NCBI GenBank assembly: GCA_016742175.1
Contig: JACVCH010000027.1
Location: forward strand, 1-36,288
DNA from: Rhizobiaceae bacterium
GTDB lineage: Bacteria > Pseudomonadota > Alphaproteobacteria > Rhizobiales > Rhizobiaceae
Direction: 5' to 3'
Length of the DNA: 36,288 nt
Shown: positions 8,236 through 15,109 of the stretch, one piece after another
How the letters are laid out: each line of letters opens with the position of its first letter
Position numbering within the stretch: position 1 is the stretch's first letter
Translations under genes and position numbers: made by a program
Notes under the pieces: generated by a model
What the model was told of the DNA's origin: nothing
Seen by the model: only the letters and a program-made list of their open reading frames with translations
The model's database searches: none

Positions 8236-8257
8236 GCATAATGATGGTTCATTATGC
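8236..8257. promoter_or_regulatory. 22-bp inverted repeat in intergenic region
   Basis: GCATAATG and CATTATGC form perfect 8-bp arms around a 6-bp spacer. The AT-rich dyad stands out in GC-rich surroundings and has the size of a dimeric repressor site. It lies about 100 bp beyond the 3' end of the decarboxylase-like gene and roughly 570 bp upstream of glpS, so its target is not clear. Confidence 0.3.
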
Positions 8258-8354
8258 GGAGAAACGTGTACTGCCGCGGACTTATCCTGGCCATCGCACG
8301 ATCCAAGGTCGAAATACTAGACGTCGATCCAGGGTCCACCTGCCGGGTGGGAAC

Positions 8355-8819
8355 TCAGGCCGCCTGCTTGGCCCTGTCTACCGGATGCTGTGAGCGGAAG
8401 CCAACGCAGAGCCGGTTCCAGACATTTATGGTGCCGATTGCCACTGTGAGTTTCGTGATTTCGGCCTCGGAAAAGAACGCGCGCAGGGGTTCGAAATCTT
8501 CGTCCGGCGCACGCGTTTGGGCGACATTCGTCAGCGCTTCGGTCCAGGCGAGAACAGCCCGCTCGCGATCATCGAAAACGGGCGACTCCTGCCACGTGCT
8601 GATCAGATTGATCCATTGCTCGCCAACTCCATCGCGGCGCGCTTCACGGACGTGCATGTCGACGCAATAGGCGCATCCGTTGATCTGCGAGGCACGCAGT
8701 TTGATCAGATGGAGAAGTCGATGGTCGATCCCAGCGTCTTCCCTGACGTATCTGTCCAGCGCAGCGACCGCCTTATAGGCATCCGGCGCCACTGTCGGGA
8801 AATCAAAACGTGCCTTCAT
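8355..8819 (-). CDS. Carboxymuconolactone decarboxylase family protein (AhpD-like)
   Basis: This 154-residue single-domain protein belongs to the AhpD/CMD fold. The core motif is ASQINGCAYCVDMH, giving Cys49-x-x-Cys52 and His56, the redox and proton-relay residues of AhpD-like peroxidase reductants. It probably acts in the cytoplasm in peroxide or electrophile detoxification; a ring-opening decarboxylase role is less likely because the CxxC is present. The start ATG at 8819 is chosen because family similarity begins at MKARFDFPTVAPDAYKAVAA and GGAGAG lies just upstream. It is 43 bp downstream of the Rrf2 regulator on the same strand, so it is likely the regulator's target. Confidence 0.85.
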   Translation of the reverse strand: MKARFDFPTVAPDAYKAVAALDRYVREDAGIDHRLLHLIKLRASQINGCAYCVDMHVREARRDGVGEQWINLISTWQESPVFDDRERAVLAWTEALTNVAQTRAPDEDFEPLRAFFSEAEITKLTVAIGTINVWNRLCVGFRSQHPVDRAKQAA

Positions 8820-8862
8820 GGTAGCTCTCCTTGTTGATGGCGCCGGAAACTTTGAACTCGGG

Positions 8863-9369
8863 TCAGCCCGTGCCGCCTGACTTTCGCTCGTGGGCGTCCA
8901 GGAATGAGCAACTTCTTTCGGCGATAGTGCCGTCGTCGAGATCGCCCAGTTCAATCAGGATATCCGCGATGCTGACGCGCCGCAGTTCCGCGCGGTATGC
9001 CTGCTCCGCACGAAGCATGGCCGCGTTGATGCCGCAGGGCTTGGTGAGCAGATGCGATGCGGGCGGGTTCGGCCCGCGCCGCCTGATTTCGTGGCAGCGA
9101 AACGCTGGCTCAGGCCCCTCTACCGCGAGCACAATGTCAAGCAGCGTGATCTTCGCGGGCGGCCGCGCCAGGCGATAGCCACCCTTCGGGCCGGGAAGAG
9201 TGCGGACGATGCCGGCTCCCGACAACGCCTGCAGGTGCTTCAGCAGATAGCTTGCCGACACGCCATGAAACTCTGCGAGGGCTGCGGCAGACAGAACGCC
9301 GCCGGGAGAAAGTCCCGCCAGCATCGTCACACTGTGTATCGCCTGTTCGACGCCGTCGCCGAGCTTCAT
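8863..9369 (-). CDS. Rrf2-family transcriptional regulator
   Basis: The product is 168 residues from the ATG at 9369. It has the Rrf2 winged-helix layout: an N-terminal helix (GVEQAIHSVTMLAGL), a recognition helix in SASYLLKHLQALSGAGIVRT, and the wing motif GPKGGYRLARPPAKITLLDI typical of the family. Only two cysteines lie in the region where IscR/NsrR carry three cluster ligands (near FRCHEI and TKPCGI), so a [2Fe-2S] cluster is uncertain. It precedes the AhpD-like gene in an apparent two-gene operon, and a small dyad upstream (9387-9401) could be its own operator. Confidence 0.85.
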   Translation of the reverse strand: MKLGDGVEQAIHSVTMLAGLSPGGVLSAAALAEFHGVSASYLLKHLQALSGAGIVRTLPGPKGGYRLARPPAKITLLDIVLAVEGPEPAFRCHEIRRRGPNPPASHLLTKPCGINAAMLRAEQAYRAELRRVSIADILIELGDLDDGTIAERSCSFLDAHERKSGGTG

Positions 9370-9386
9370 CTCGCCTGCCTTATCAT

Positions 9387-9401
9387 GGATACGAAATATC
9401 C
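9387..9401. promoter_or_regulatory. Candidate Rrf2 autoregulatory operator
   Basis: GGATA-CGAAA-TATCC is a 5-bp perfect inverted repeat 18 bp before the rrf2-type start codon, in the 100-bp gap to the TetR gene. Position suggests autoregulation; the arms are short, so support is modest. Confidence 0.3.
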
Positions 9402-9469
9402 GCGATTCTTTTCGGATGTCAACGGATGTTGTCGGAAACTGCAGGATCAAAAGAGGTTCTGGGTCTTCT

Positions 9470-10126
9470 TCAGGCAGGGCAATTGCCAGTTGCACCGGGT
9501 CGTGCGGAGAGCGCGGTGTTTATCCCGTCCAGCACGAGGCGGAGTCCGAAGCGGAAGCTCTCATCGAAATCCCAGGCCGGCAATTCGCAGCTTGTATCGC
9601 GCCGCAATAGATCGAGGCCGAGGATGGGGCGTGCCTGGTAGGCTGTCTGGCTGAGCGTGTAGCCAAGGAGCAGGAAAAAGGTGCGCTGAGCATCGATCTC
9701 GCTCATGCCCGCCGCATGCAGCGCCTGCACGGTGACCTGCATCGGCGCGGACGCTGAGGCTGGGATTGCACCGTCCTGTTCGAGCAAAGCGGGGAGCGCG
9801 GTATGACGCAGGCACAGGCCGCGCAAAATTGTGAAGCAATGGTCGAGTTGCCGCCGCCAGTCCAAATACCCGCCGTCGAACTTGGCGCTGCCGACGATCC
9901 CGTCCGCGACTGCCACGAGCAGCGCGTTCTTGCTGTCGAAATGGTTGTAGATCGCCATCGGCGTCACACCGACCGCGTCCGCCAGCGCCCTGATCGACAA
10001 GGCGCCGACGCCGCCGGCATCGAGAAGGGCAATCGCCGCGATGACCAACTTCTCACGCGTCAGGTCACGGCGTCTGGCCTTCTCCGGTCCGGCTCGAACA
10101 GGCAAGGACGATGGCTTGCGGGTCAT
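9470..10126 (-). CDS. TetR-family transcriptional regulator (paired with membrane protein)
   Basis: This 218-residue repressor has its TetR helix-turn-helix at about residues 23-70 (LTREKLVIAAIALLDAGGVG, then VTPMAIYNHFDSKNALL) and a C-terminal ligand-binding domain that contains TetR/TtgR-like helices. The ATG at 10126 overlaps the stop codon of the upstream membrane-protein gene by four bases (ATGA), so the regulator is translationally coupled to it. This arrangement suggests that the repressor controls its own two-gene operon in response to a small hydrophobic ligand. A 15-bp palindrome just before the membrane-protein start is the likely operator. Confidence 0.87.
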   Translation of the reverse strand: MTRKPSSLPVRAGPEKARRRDLTREKLVIAAIALLDAGGVGALSIRALADAVGVTPMAIYNHFDSKNALLVAVADGIVGSAKFDGGYLDWRRQLDHCFTILRGLCLRHTALPALLEQDGAIPASASAPMQVTVQALHAAGMSEIDAQRTFFLLLGYTLSQTAYQARPILGLDLLRRDTSCELPAWDFDESFRFGLRLVLDGINTALSARPGATGNCPA

Positions 10127-10635
10127 GTTGCGACTGCAAGCGCCATCGAGAGGAAGGCGAGCATCGCCAGGCAGGCGCGCGCCACGTGCGACCACTCCCA
10201 GACGTCGCGCATGTGGCGCCAATCGGCGGAGGGCGAGGAAAACATGCCGAAGAAGTACCGGCTCGCCGAGCCAAGCTCCGTTTCCTGGAGCCAGGCCGCG
10301 TTCACCGGGTGGGTGACGATCCAGTAGGTGGCGTGGCAGGCGACCATCAGGCCAAGCGCCGCAGCGATGAACCAGAACCGGCCGGACTCCGACGGAGTCA
10401 GCCACAGCAAGGCGGCGAGCACCAGCATTCCGCCCAGTTCGCCGACGAGGCCTCCAACGGTGAAACCGGGGTAGTAGATCGACTGCGCCGCCCTGTAGGT
10501 CGCCTCGTCGAGCCGCAGCTTGCCCGGAAACTCGAGCGCGTGGGCGAGAGACAGCGCCATTGTCACCGCCACGAGGAGAAGTGCGAGGATTGAAGTCGCC
10601 AGAAGCATGTTCGATCTCGGAAACGGGGTGTTCAT
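10123..10635 (-). CDS. Four-helix integral membrane protein, TetR-controlled
   Basis: The 170-residue product has about four hydrophobic helices: near 9-32, 59-78, 85-107 and 152-169. Between helices 1 and 2 is a conserved-looking loop with PGKLRLDEATYRAAQSIYYP. Proteins of this kind resemble the DUF1772/anthrone-oxygenase-like membrane group often found next to TetR genes, but I cannot place it firmly. The start ATG at 10635 is chosen over an upstream ATG (10689) because the latter would run through the palindromic operator. No enzymatic residue pattern can be assigned. Confidence 0.75.
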   Translation of the reverse strand: MNTPFPRSNMLLATSILALLLVAVTMALSLAHALEFPGKLRLDEATYRAAQSIYYPGFTVGGLVGELGGMLVLAALLWLTPSESGRFWFIAAALGLMVACHATYWIVTHPVNAAWLQETELGSASRYFFGMFSSPSADWRHMRDVWEWSHVARACLAMLAFLSMALAVAT

Positions 10636-10650
10636 ATATACAATGTATAT
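10636..10650. promoter_or_regulatory. 15-bp palindromic operator abutting a start codon
   Basis: ATATAC-AAT-GTATAT has perfect 6-bp arms and a 3-bp spacer, ending directly at the start codon (10635) of the membrane-protein/tetR operon. TetR repressors typically bind such short AT-rich dyads, so autoregulation is likely. The site would also cover the ribosome-binding region of the mRNA, and no clear Shine-Dalgarno sequence is visible there. Confidence 0.5.
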
Positions 10651-10796
10651 TTGTTGCGCCGGTCGCGTCAATGGAAGGCAGCTCGCCAAACCCCCTTCAA
10701 ATCAGCGTTTCCGGTTGGCCGACGCGAAGCTTGTCGGCGATGTCAACCAAAGGCAACGAACGCCACTGCATATGCCGTGGCGTCCGCTTTCTCGGG

Positions 10797-11342
10797 TCAT
10801 TCCTGGATCATGTACCGATCCCAGAAGCCTTCGGCCGGTGCGATCTGTTCGACGACATCGACGAGGACGCCGGCCGGATCGCGAGTCATGAAGCGGCGCT
10901 GGCCCCATGCCTCGTCGGTGAGCGGGTGAACGATGGGCGCATTGCCACCCTCGAGGCGCTCGAAGACGGCGGCGGCGTCGCGGACTTCCACGGTCAGGAT
11001 CATGCCGAGGCCATTGAAGGTTTCGGGACCGGGAGGGTTGGACGGATGATCCGGGTGCATGAAAGCAAGCGTGGCGCCGCGGGTGCCGTCCTCGCCGGGG
11101 CCGACGAGGTAGAGGAACCAACTGGCCTCGAACGCGACCTCGAAGCCGAAATGGCCGACATAGAAGTCGCGCACGTCTGCGAGAGCGGGGGTCGTGACGA
11201 GGGGGTAGAGGTCGCGAACTTTCATGTGCGGTGCTCCGGAATTGGTCGGGGCCTGCCCGGAGGCAGCCCCCGTTGCGGGAAGGATGGCGAGCAAGACTGC
11301 GAGGGAGGCCAGGATCGTGCGGCGGGACAAAATGCGGGTCAT
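10797..11342 (-). CDS. VOC (glyoxalase/bleomycin-resistance) protein with Tat-like signal
   Basis: The frame gives 181 residues. Residues 1-31 look like an export signal, with a twin-arginine SRRTIL followed by a hydrophobic run (ASLAVLLAILPATGAA). The rest is a single vicinal-oxygen-chelate domain beginning MKVRDLYPLVTTPALADVRD and ending DPAGVLVDVVEQIAP. VOC proteins are usually cytoplasmic, so an exported form is unusual. A second possible start, ATG at 11224 with a good CCGGAG site, would give a 141-residue cytoplasmic protein. The gene begins 10 bp after the upstream membrane-protein gene. The substrate is unknown. Confidence 0.75.
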   Translation of the reverse strand: MTRILSRRTILASLAVLLAILPATGAASGQAPTNSGAPHMKVRDLYPLVTTPALADVRDFYVGHFGFEVAFEASWFLYLVGPGEDGTRGATLAFMHPDHPSNPPGPETFNGLGMILTVEVRDAAAVFERLEGGNAPIVHPLTDEAWGQRRFMTRDPAGVLVDVVEQIAPAEGFWDRYMIQE

Positions 11343-11352
11343 CGTCCCGCTC

Positions 11353-11730
11353 TCACGCGATGCCGGCCGGGCGACGGGCCAGCGCATTGAACTCGGCCAG
11401 CGCCAGCAGGGCGACGGCCAGCGCCTGGATGACCAGAAAGCCGACGCCGAGCATGTTCGGCCCGGTCACGGCCAGAACGACGATGCTTGCCACGACCCAG
11501 CCTGCATTGCCCAAAATGACGAGCCACACGCCGGCAGGCGAAGGCATCGCGTGCCGGGCGAGCACCGCCATGAAGGCGGCGATCGGAAACAGCAGGCAGC
11601 CGGCATAGAAGAGCAGGCTTTGCGGCAGCGCCAGCAGCTCCGACAGCGGTGCCGCCGCCACGGTCAGGGCGACGCCCATCAGCGCGCAGGTGACGGCGTC
11701 GAGGTTAAGTACTTTCTTGAGGGTGATCAT
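11353..11730 (-). CDS. Small four-helix membrane protein
   Basis: This 125-residue, highly hydrophobic protein has about four membrane segments: residues 12-30, 38-58, 66-87 and 90-115. It has no recognisable domain or catalytic motif. It lies 10 bp upstream of the VOC gene on the same strand, so the two form a probable operon. An inverted repeat about 55 bp before its start (11785-11805) may control both. It is similar in size and layout to many unannotated alphaproteobacterial membrane proteins. Confidence 0.65.
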   Translation of the reverse strand: MITLKKVLNLDAVTCALMGVALTVAAAPLSELLALPQSLLFYAGCLLFPIAAFMAVLARHAMPSPAGVWLVILGNAGWVVASIVVLAVTGPNMLGVGFLVIQALAVALLALAEFNALARRPAGIA

Positions 11731-11784
11731 GGGGTGAGCTCCGTGTTGGTGACGGCTCGGTATGAACTCAGGCCGGAGGCAAAT

Positions 11785-11805
11785 CGATTACGTGAGAGGT
11801 AATCG
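11785..11805. promoter_or_regulatory. Inverted repeat upstream of membrane-protein/VOC operon
   Basis: CGATTAC and GTAATCG form perfect 7-bp arms around a 7-bp spacer (GTGAGAG). The site is in the short gap between the GST gene end (11814) and the 125-residue membrane-protein start (11730), the right distance for an operator. The cognate regulator is not evident. Confidence 0.4.
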
Positions 11806-11813
11806 CAGCGGAG

Positions 11814-12416
11814 CTAGGTTACGGCGCGAAGCGGCTCCAGGCCTTCGTCGGCCAGCGCGCGGCGCACGGAGCGGCGCCCTTCCACATGTCCGATGAAGCC
11901 GTTCAGCCCGACTGGATATGCGACACCGGCCATTTCGGCCCATCGCAGCATGACGTAGAGCATCGCGTCGACGCCGGTGAAGCGGTCGCCGAACACATAG
12001 GCGCCCTGCACGCGCGCGCCGATCCAGGCCAGGCGCGGTTCCAGGGCTTGCCGCAGGCGCGTCTGTTCCTCTTCATCCTCGGTGAAGAACAGCGGAATGA
12101 ACGGCTTATGCAGCTCGCTCGACATGAAGGCGAGCATCTGCAGATGCCGCAGCCGCCCGGCCTCATCGTCCAACCCAGGGGCTTCGGCGCGGCCGGCGAG
12201 CCAGTCGAGGATCGCGACGCTCTCCGTCAGGAGCGTGCCGTCGTCGAGAACGAGCGCTGGGACATAGCCGTTCGGGTTGATCCGGGCGTAGTCGGAGCCG
12301 TCCTCCAGCGTGTGGCTGAAGATATCGACCTTGTGCGGCCGGAAATCGAGCGCCGCTTCGCGCAGCATGATGTGGGTTGCCAGCGAACTGCTCCCCGGTG
12401 CGTGGTAGAAATCCAT
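11814..12416 (-). CDS. Glutathione S-transferase family protein
   Basis: This 200-residue cytosolic GST has an N-terminal thioredoxin-like domain (about 1-80) with MDFYHAPGSSSLATHIMLRE at the glutathione-binding start. It has the cis-proline and Glu-Ser pair in NGYVPALVLDDGTLLTESVA, and an all-helical C-terminal domain (about 86-200). It should conjugate or reduce electrophiles with glutathione; the layout is closest to the beta/GstA bacterial group. The ATG at 12416 follows GGAGACC at a good distance; a longer frame to 12455 adds a non-homologous arginine-rich leader. It lies 109 bp downstream of the AraC-type regulator on the same strand. Confidence 0.88.
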   Translation of the reverse strand: MDFYHAPGSSSLATHIMLREAALDFRPHKVDIFSHTLEDGSDYARINPNGYVPALVLDDGTLLTESVAILDWLAGRAEAPGLDDEAGRLRHLQMLAFMSSELHKPFIPLFFTEDEEEQTRLRQALEPRLAWIGARVQGAYVFGDRFTGVDAMLYVMLRWAEMAGVAYPVGLNGFIGHVEGRRSVRRALADEGLEPLRAVT

Positions 12417-12525
12417 GGTTGGTCTCCGTCGGTTGCAGGCGCATCGCGCCTTCACGTTGCAACGGTGACCAATCCGGTTCGCACGGGCCAGTGCCGGAGA
12501 AGCCGGTTTCGGGGCAAAACGGCCA

Positions 12526-13536
12526 CTATGCGGGCAGACAGCGGATGCGGTTGCGCTGGCGGTATTGCGCCGGCGTTACGCCCGCGCGGCGCTTGAAGAG
12601 CCTGCGGAAGAAGGTCGGGTCTTCATAGCCGACGATCGCCGATATCTCTTCGATCGCCGTCGCCTCGCTTTCCAGCATCTGCTTGGCTTCCTCGATCCTC
12701 AGCGCCTGCACGTATTCGACCGGCGTGTAGCCCGTCGCGGCGGAAAAGCGGCGTTTGAAGCTGCGGACGGGGAGGCCGGAGCGCTCGACCATGGCGGAGA
12801 CCGGGTTCGAGACGGCGTAATTGTCCACCAGCCACTCCTGTATCCGCGATATGACGGCGTCGCTGTGCTGGCGCGGGCGCGCCATGGAGGCGAAGGGCAG
12901 TTGCCCGTAGCCGCGATCGCCCAGCAGGAAGAGGCGCGCCACCCGCGCGGCCTCCTCGGCGCCGCAGAAGCGCGCGATCAGGTAAAGGGCGAGGTCCTGC
13001 CATGCCGAGGCGCCGCCGGTCGTAATCAACTGGCCGCCGCGACCACTGTCGCAGAGTATGCGCTCCGGCCGGAACCGGACGCTCGGATAGCGGTCGCGAA
13101 AGAGGTCGGCCATGGTCCAGTGCGATGCCGCCTCCGCTCCGTCGAGGAGTCCGGCCTCGGCCAGCAGCACCGAGCCGCTGCAGGTCGAGCAGACGAGCGC
13201 GCCGGATGCGACGTGCCGCTGCACCCATGCGATCTCGTCGCGCCAGCGCCCCTCGGGCGTCTCGTCCGGGTCCAGGTGAATGTCGCAGACGACCACGACA
13301 TCGGCGCACTGCGAATCGAGACCCTCGTCCGGCGTCACCTGAAGGCCGGTGCTGGACAGGAATGGCCCCTGCCGGCGCGCCACCAGAGTGGGCTTTATCG
13401 GCCGCGACAGGGCCCGCCCGTTGCGCTGGGTGTCGCCCAGCACCTCATGCAGGCCGAAGGCCGCCATGGTTCCGCTTTCCGGAAGGCTCAGGATCGAAAC
13501 GCGAAGCGGGATGGTCGAATTCGGTCGTATCAGCAT
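12526..13536 (-). CDS. GlxA-type AraC-family regulator (DJ-1/PfpI-like plus HTH)
   Basis: The 336-residue protein combines a DJ-1/PfpI-like sensor domain (about 10-200) and a C-terminal AraC double helix-turn-helix (about 225-330). The sensor has the nucleophile-elbow region CSTCSGSVLLAEAGLLDG and a following HW pair as in GlxA proteins. The HTH includes SGLPVRSFKRRFSAATGYTP and the family signature VGYEDPTFFRRLFKRRAGVT. Such regulators usually act on adjacent genes. It is divergent from the SRPBCC gene (110-bp gap), and the GST gene follows it in the same direction. A half-site ATGGCACAAA at 13546-13555 resembles the arm found at the second GlxA gene here. Confidence 0.87.
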   Translation of the reverse strand: MLIRPNSTIPLRVSILSLPESGTMAAFGLHEVLGDTQRNGRALSRPIKPTLVARRQGPFLSSTGLQVTPDEGLDSQCADVVVVCDIHLDPDETPEGRWRDEIAWVQRHVASGALVCSTCSGSVLLAEAGLLDGAEAASHWTMADLFRDRYPSVRFRPERILCDSGRGGQLITTGGASAWQDLALYLIARFCGAEEAARVARLFLLGDRGYGQLPFASMARPRQHSDAVISRIQEWLVDNYAVSNPVSAMVERSGLPVRSFKRRFSAATGYTPVEYVQALRIEEAKQMLESEATAIEEISAIVGYEDPTFFRRLFKRRAGVTPAQYRQRNRIRCLPA

Positions 13537-13646
13537 GGCTCAACGATGGCACAAAAGCCCCGAAACGGTCCAGTCTCCCTCTACGAATGCACGCCGCATC
13601 GGCTCATGCTTTCGCATCGATCACGCATTGCGAAGGAGAGCGAAAG

Positions 13647-14096
13647 ATGACGATCGTAACGGGAACCGTTGATGCGAACAGGGATTACGACCGGCCGGTC
13701 GAGGCCGCGTTTGCGGCATGGTCGGACGAGCAGGCCCAACGAATTTGGGGCGATCCGGGCGAGGGATGGTCGATGACATTCGATGCATTCCGCTTCGCGG
13801 TCGGCCAGACCGACATCTGCCGTTTCGGTCCGGATGGCGGCCGGGAATATCTCAACGAAAACCGCTATCTGGCGATCGAGCCGGGCCGGCGCATCGTTTA
13901 CGCCACCTCGCTCGCCAGCGGCGGTCGGCTCAGTTTCGCCGGCACGGTCGCCATCACCTTCGAGACGAAAGCCGGCGGCAGCCGGCTGCGCCTGATCGAG
14001 CATGGCCTCTATTTCGACGGACAGGACGATGTCGAAGGGCATCGATCCGGCTGGGAAGCGATGCTCGATGCGCTGGGCAACTATCTCCGCCGATGA
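13647..14096 (+). CDS. SRPBCC (START/AHSA1-like) domain protein
   Basis: This 149-residue protein begins MTIVTGTVDANRDYDRPVEA, the START-like helix-grip fold in which the first strand is followed by A-F-x-A-W. It ends with the long helix HRSGWEAMLDALGNYL that closes the hydrophobic pocket. AHSA1-like SRPBCC proteins bind small hydrophobic ligands or act as stress proteins, so the exact role is open. GGAGAGCGAAAG before the ATG at 13647 is a good ribosome site; the longer open frame upstream is antisense to the AraC gene. It is transcribed away from the GlxA-type regulator, its probable controller, and converges with the 4-TM gene. Confidence 0.82.
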   Translation: MTIVTGTVDANRDYDRPVEAAFAAWSDEQAQRIWGDPGEGWSMTFDAFRFAVGQTDICRFGPDGGREYLNENRYLAIEPGRRIVYATSLASGGRLSFAGTVAITFETKAGGSRLRLIEHGLYFDGQDDVEGHRSGWEAMLDALGNYLRR

Positions 14097-14121
14097 TCGT
14101 CGCGGCCGGGACACGTTCATT

Positions 14122-14496
14122 CTAAAGAACCAACCCGGCCGTGCCCAATGCCGCAATGGGCAGGAACAGCCAGCCCTGCGGCAAATCGCGAAAACTGGCG
14201 CCCACGGCCGGCGCCAGTGCGATCCCGACCAGGGTGAAGCCCCAGGCTAGACCCGTTCCCGCCATCGCGAAATCCGGCCGCGCGGTCAGGATGGCGAGAA
14301 GGAACAGGACGGCCATGATCGCGACTGTCACCGTCACGCAGTGCCAGCACAAATGCAGCGTGTCGCGGACCACCGGGTCGAGCGCCTGCGATGTCCGCAA
14401 CGGGCGCTCGACGTCCTTGCCGCCGAGCAGCAAATGCACGACCAGCCAAAGCGCGGCCACGCCACCTGCGACGCCAAATAGGATTTGGGTTGTCAT
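14122..14496 (-). CDS. Small four-helix membrane protein downstream of NuoB
   Basis: The 124-residue product has four hydrophobic segments (about 4-25, 52-72, 76-98 and 105-122). The second begins after a notable HLCWH motif at about residues 48-52, whose His and Cys could bind metal or heme. It starts 10 bp after the stop codon of the orphan nuoB, with GAGGTG before the ATG (a GTG one codon upstream is possible). Shared transcription under the TetR operators is likely. I do not recognise an established family, so function cannot be stated. It may act with the NuoB-like protein at the membrane. Confidence 0.7.
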   Translation of the reverse strand: MTTQILFGVAGGVAALWLVVHLLLGGKDVERPLRTSQALDPVVRDTLHLCWHCVTVTVAIMAVLFLLAILTARPDFAMAGTGLAWGFTLVGIALAPAVGASFRDLPQGWLFLPIAALGTAGLVL

Positions 14497-14505
14497 CACA
14501 TCACC

Positions 14506-15027
14506 TCAGCGTTCGATGGTGCCGGTGCGGCGGATCTTCTTTTGCAACAGCAGGACGGCATAGAGCAGCGCCTCTGCGGTCGGCGGGCAGCCGGGCACGT
14601 AGATGTCGACCGGTACGATCCGGTCGCAGCCGCGCACGACCGAATAGGAATAATGGTAGTAGCCGCCACCATTGGCGCACGAGCCCATCGAGATGACGTA
14701 GCGCGGCTCCGGCATCTGGTCGTAGACCTTGCGCAAAGCGGGCGCCATCTTGTTGGTCAGCGTTCCGGCGACGATCATCACATCGGACTGGCGCGGAGAC
14801 GCGCGCGGCGCCACGCCGAACCGCTCCAGATCATATCGCGGACCGGAGGCCTGCATCAGGCCTTCAACGGCACAGCACGCCAGGCCGAAGGTCATCCACA
14901 TCAACGATCCTGTTCGCGCCCAGGTGACCAGCGCCTCGGCACTGGTAATGACGAACCCCTTGTCGGCGAGAACATCCGACAGCGTGGCGTCGTCGCCTTC
15001 GACGGCTGTGGATACCAAGGTCATCAT
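14506..15027 (-). CDS. nuoB: Orphan NuoB-like NADH-quinone oxidoreductase subunit
   Basis: The protein is very close to NuoB/PSST, the subunit that carries iron-sulfur cluster N2 and forms the quinone site of complex I. All four ligands are present: tandem Cys51-Cys52 (FGLACCAVE), Cys117 (SMGSCANGG) and Cys147 (VPGCPP). The stretch [20 protein letters not shown] is almost the family consensus. No other nuo gene is nearby. The loop after the tandem cysteines ([16 protein letters not shown]) is one residue longer than the mitochondrial/rhizobial form I remember (CCAVEMMHMAAPRYD). The ATG at 15027 is preferred because the upstream ATG at 15051 lies inside the 16-bp palindrome 15043-15058; the longer form has 181 residues. 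It is probably repressed by the adjacent TetR protein. Confidence 0.87.
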   Translation of the reverse strand: MMTLVSTAVEGDDATLSDVLADKGFVITSAEALVTWARTGSLMWMTFGLACCAVEGLMQASGPRYDLERFGVAPRASPRQSDVMIVAGTLTNKMAPALRKVYDQMPEPRYVISMGSCANGGGYYHYSYSVVRGCDRIVPVDIYVPGCPPTAEALLYAVLLLQKKIRRTGTIER

Positions 15028-15042
15028 ACGCTCATCCCGTTC

Positions 15043-15058
15043 CATACGCATGCGTATG
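15043..15058. promoter_or_regulatory. Perfect 16-bp palindrome, TetR operator 1 (nuoB promoter)
   Basis: CATACGCATGCGTATG is a perfect palindrome in the pattern CATACG-N4-CGTATG. It lies between tetR and nuoB and covers the upstream alternative nuoB ATG. The same pattern recurs at 15082-15097 and 15725-15740. Confidence 0.6.
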
Positions 15059-15081
15059 TAGACCAGTCAGGATGCAATGTC

Positions 15082-15097
15082 CATACGGTTGCGTATA
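15082..15097. promoter_or_regulatory. TetR operator 2 (nuoB promoter), one mismatch
   Basis: CATACG-GTTG-CGTATA matches the CATACG-N4-CGTATG pattern with one changed base, 39 bp from operator 1. Two spaced copies suggest cooperative binding or coverage of both promoter and start region. The site is only 13 bp beyond the tetR stop codon. Confidence 0.55.
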
Positions 15098-15109
15098 GTT
15101 GGTTTTCGG

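Larger units (their letters stand above)
7668..8354. other. Long intergenic region upstream of the glp operon
   Basis: About 690 bp lie between glpS and the end of the carboxymuconolactone decarboxylase-like gene. It should hold the glp promoter. It contains the strong glpS ribosome site, a small dyad GTGCA-N6-TGCAC at 7683-7698, three phased GAAAC repeats (7866-7891), a possible minus-strand coding remnant (7920-8147) and a 22-bp inverted repeat (8236-8257). No glpR or glpD gene is present here, although these often accompany the operon. No convincing complete gene was found. Confidence 0.5.

Noticed and set aside
8148-8339. 63-codon minus-strand frame
   Set aside because: No ribosome site, no family likeness, and it runs across the 22-bp dyad.
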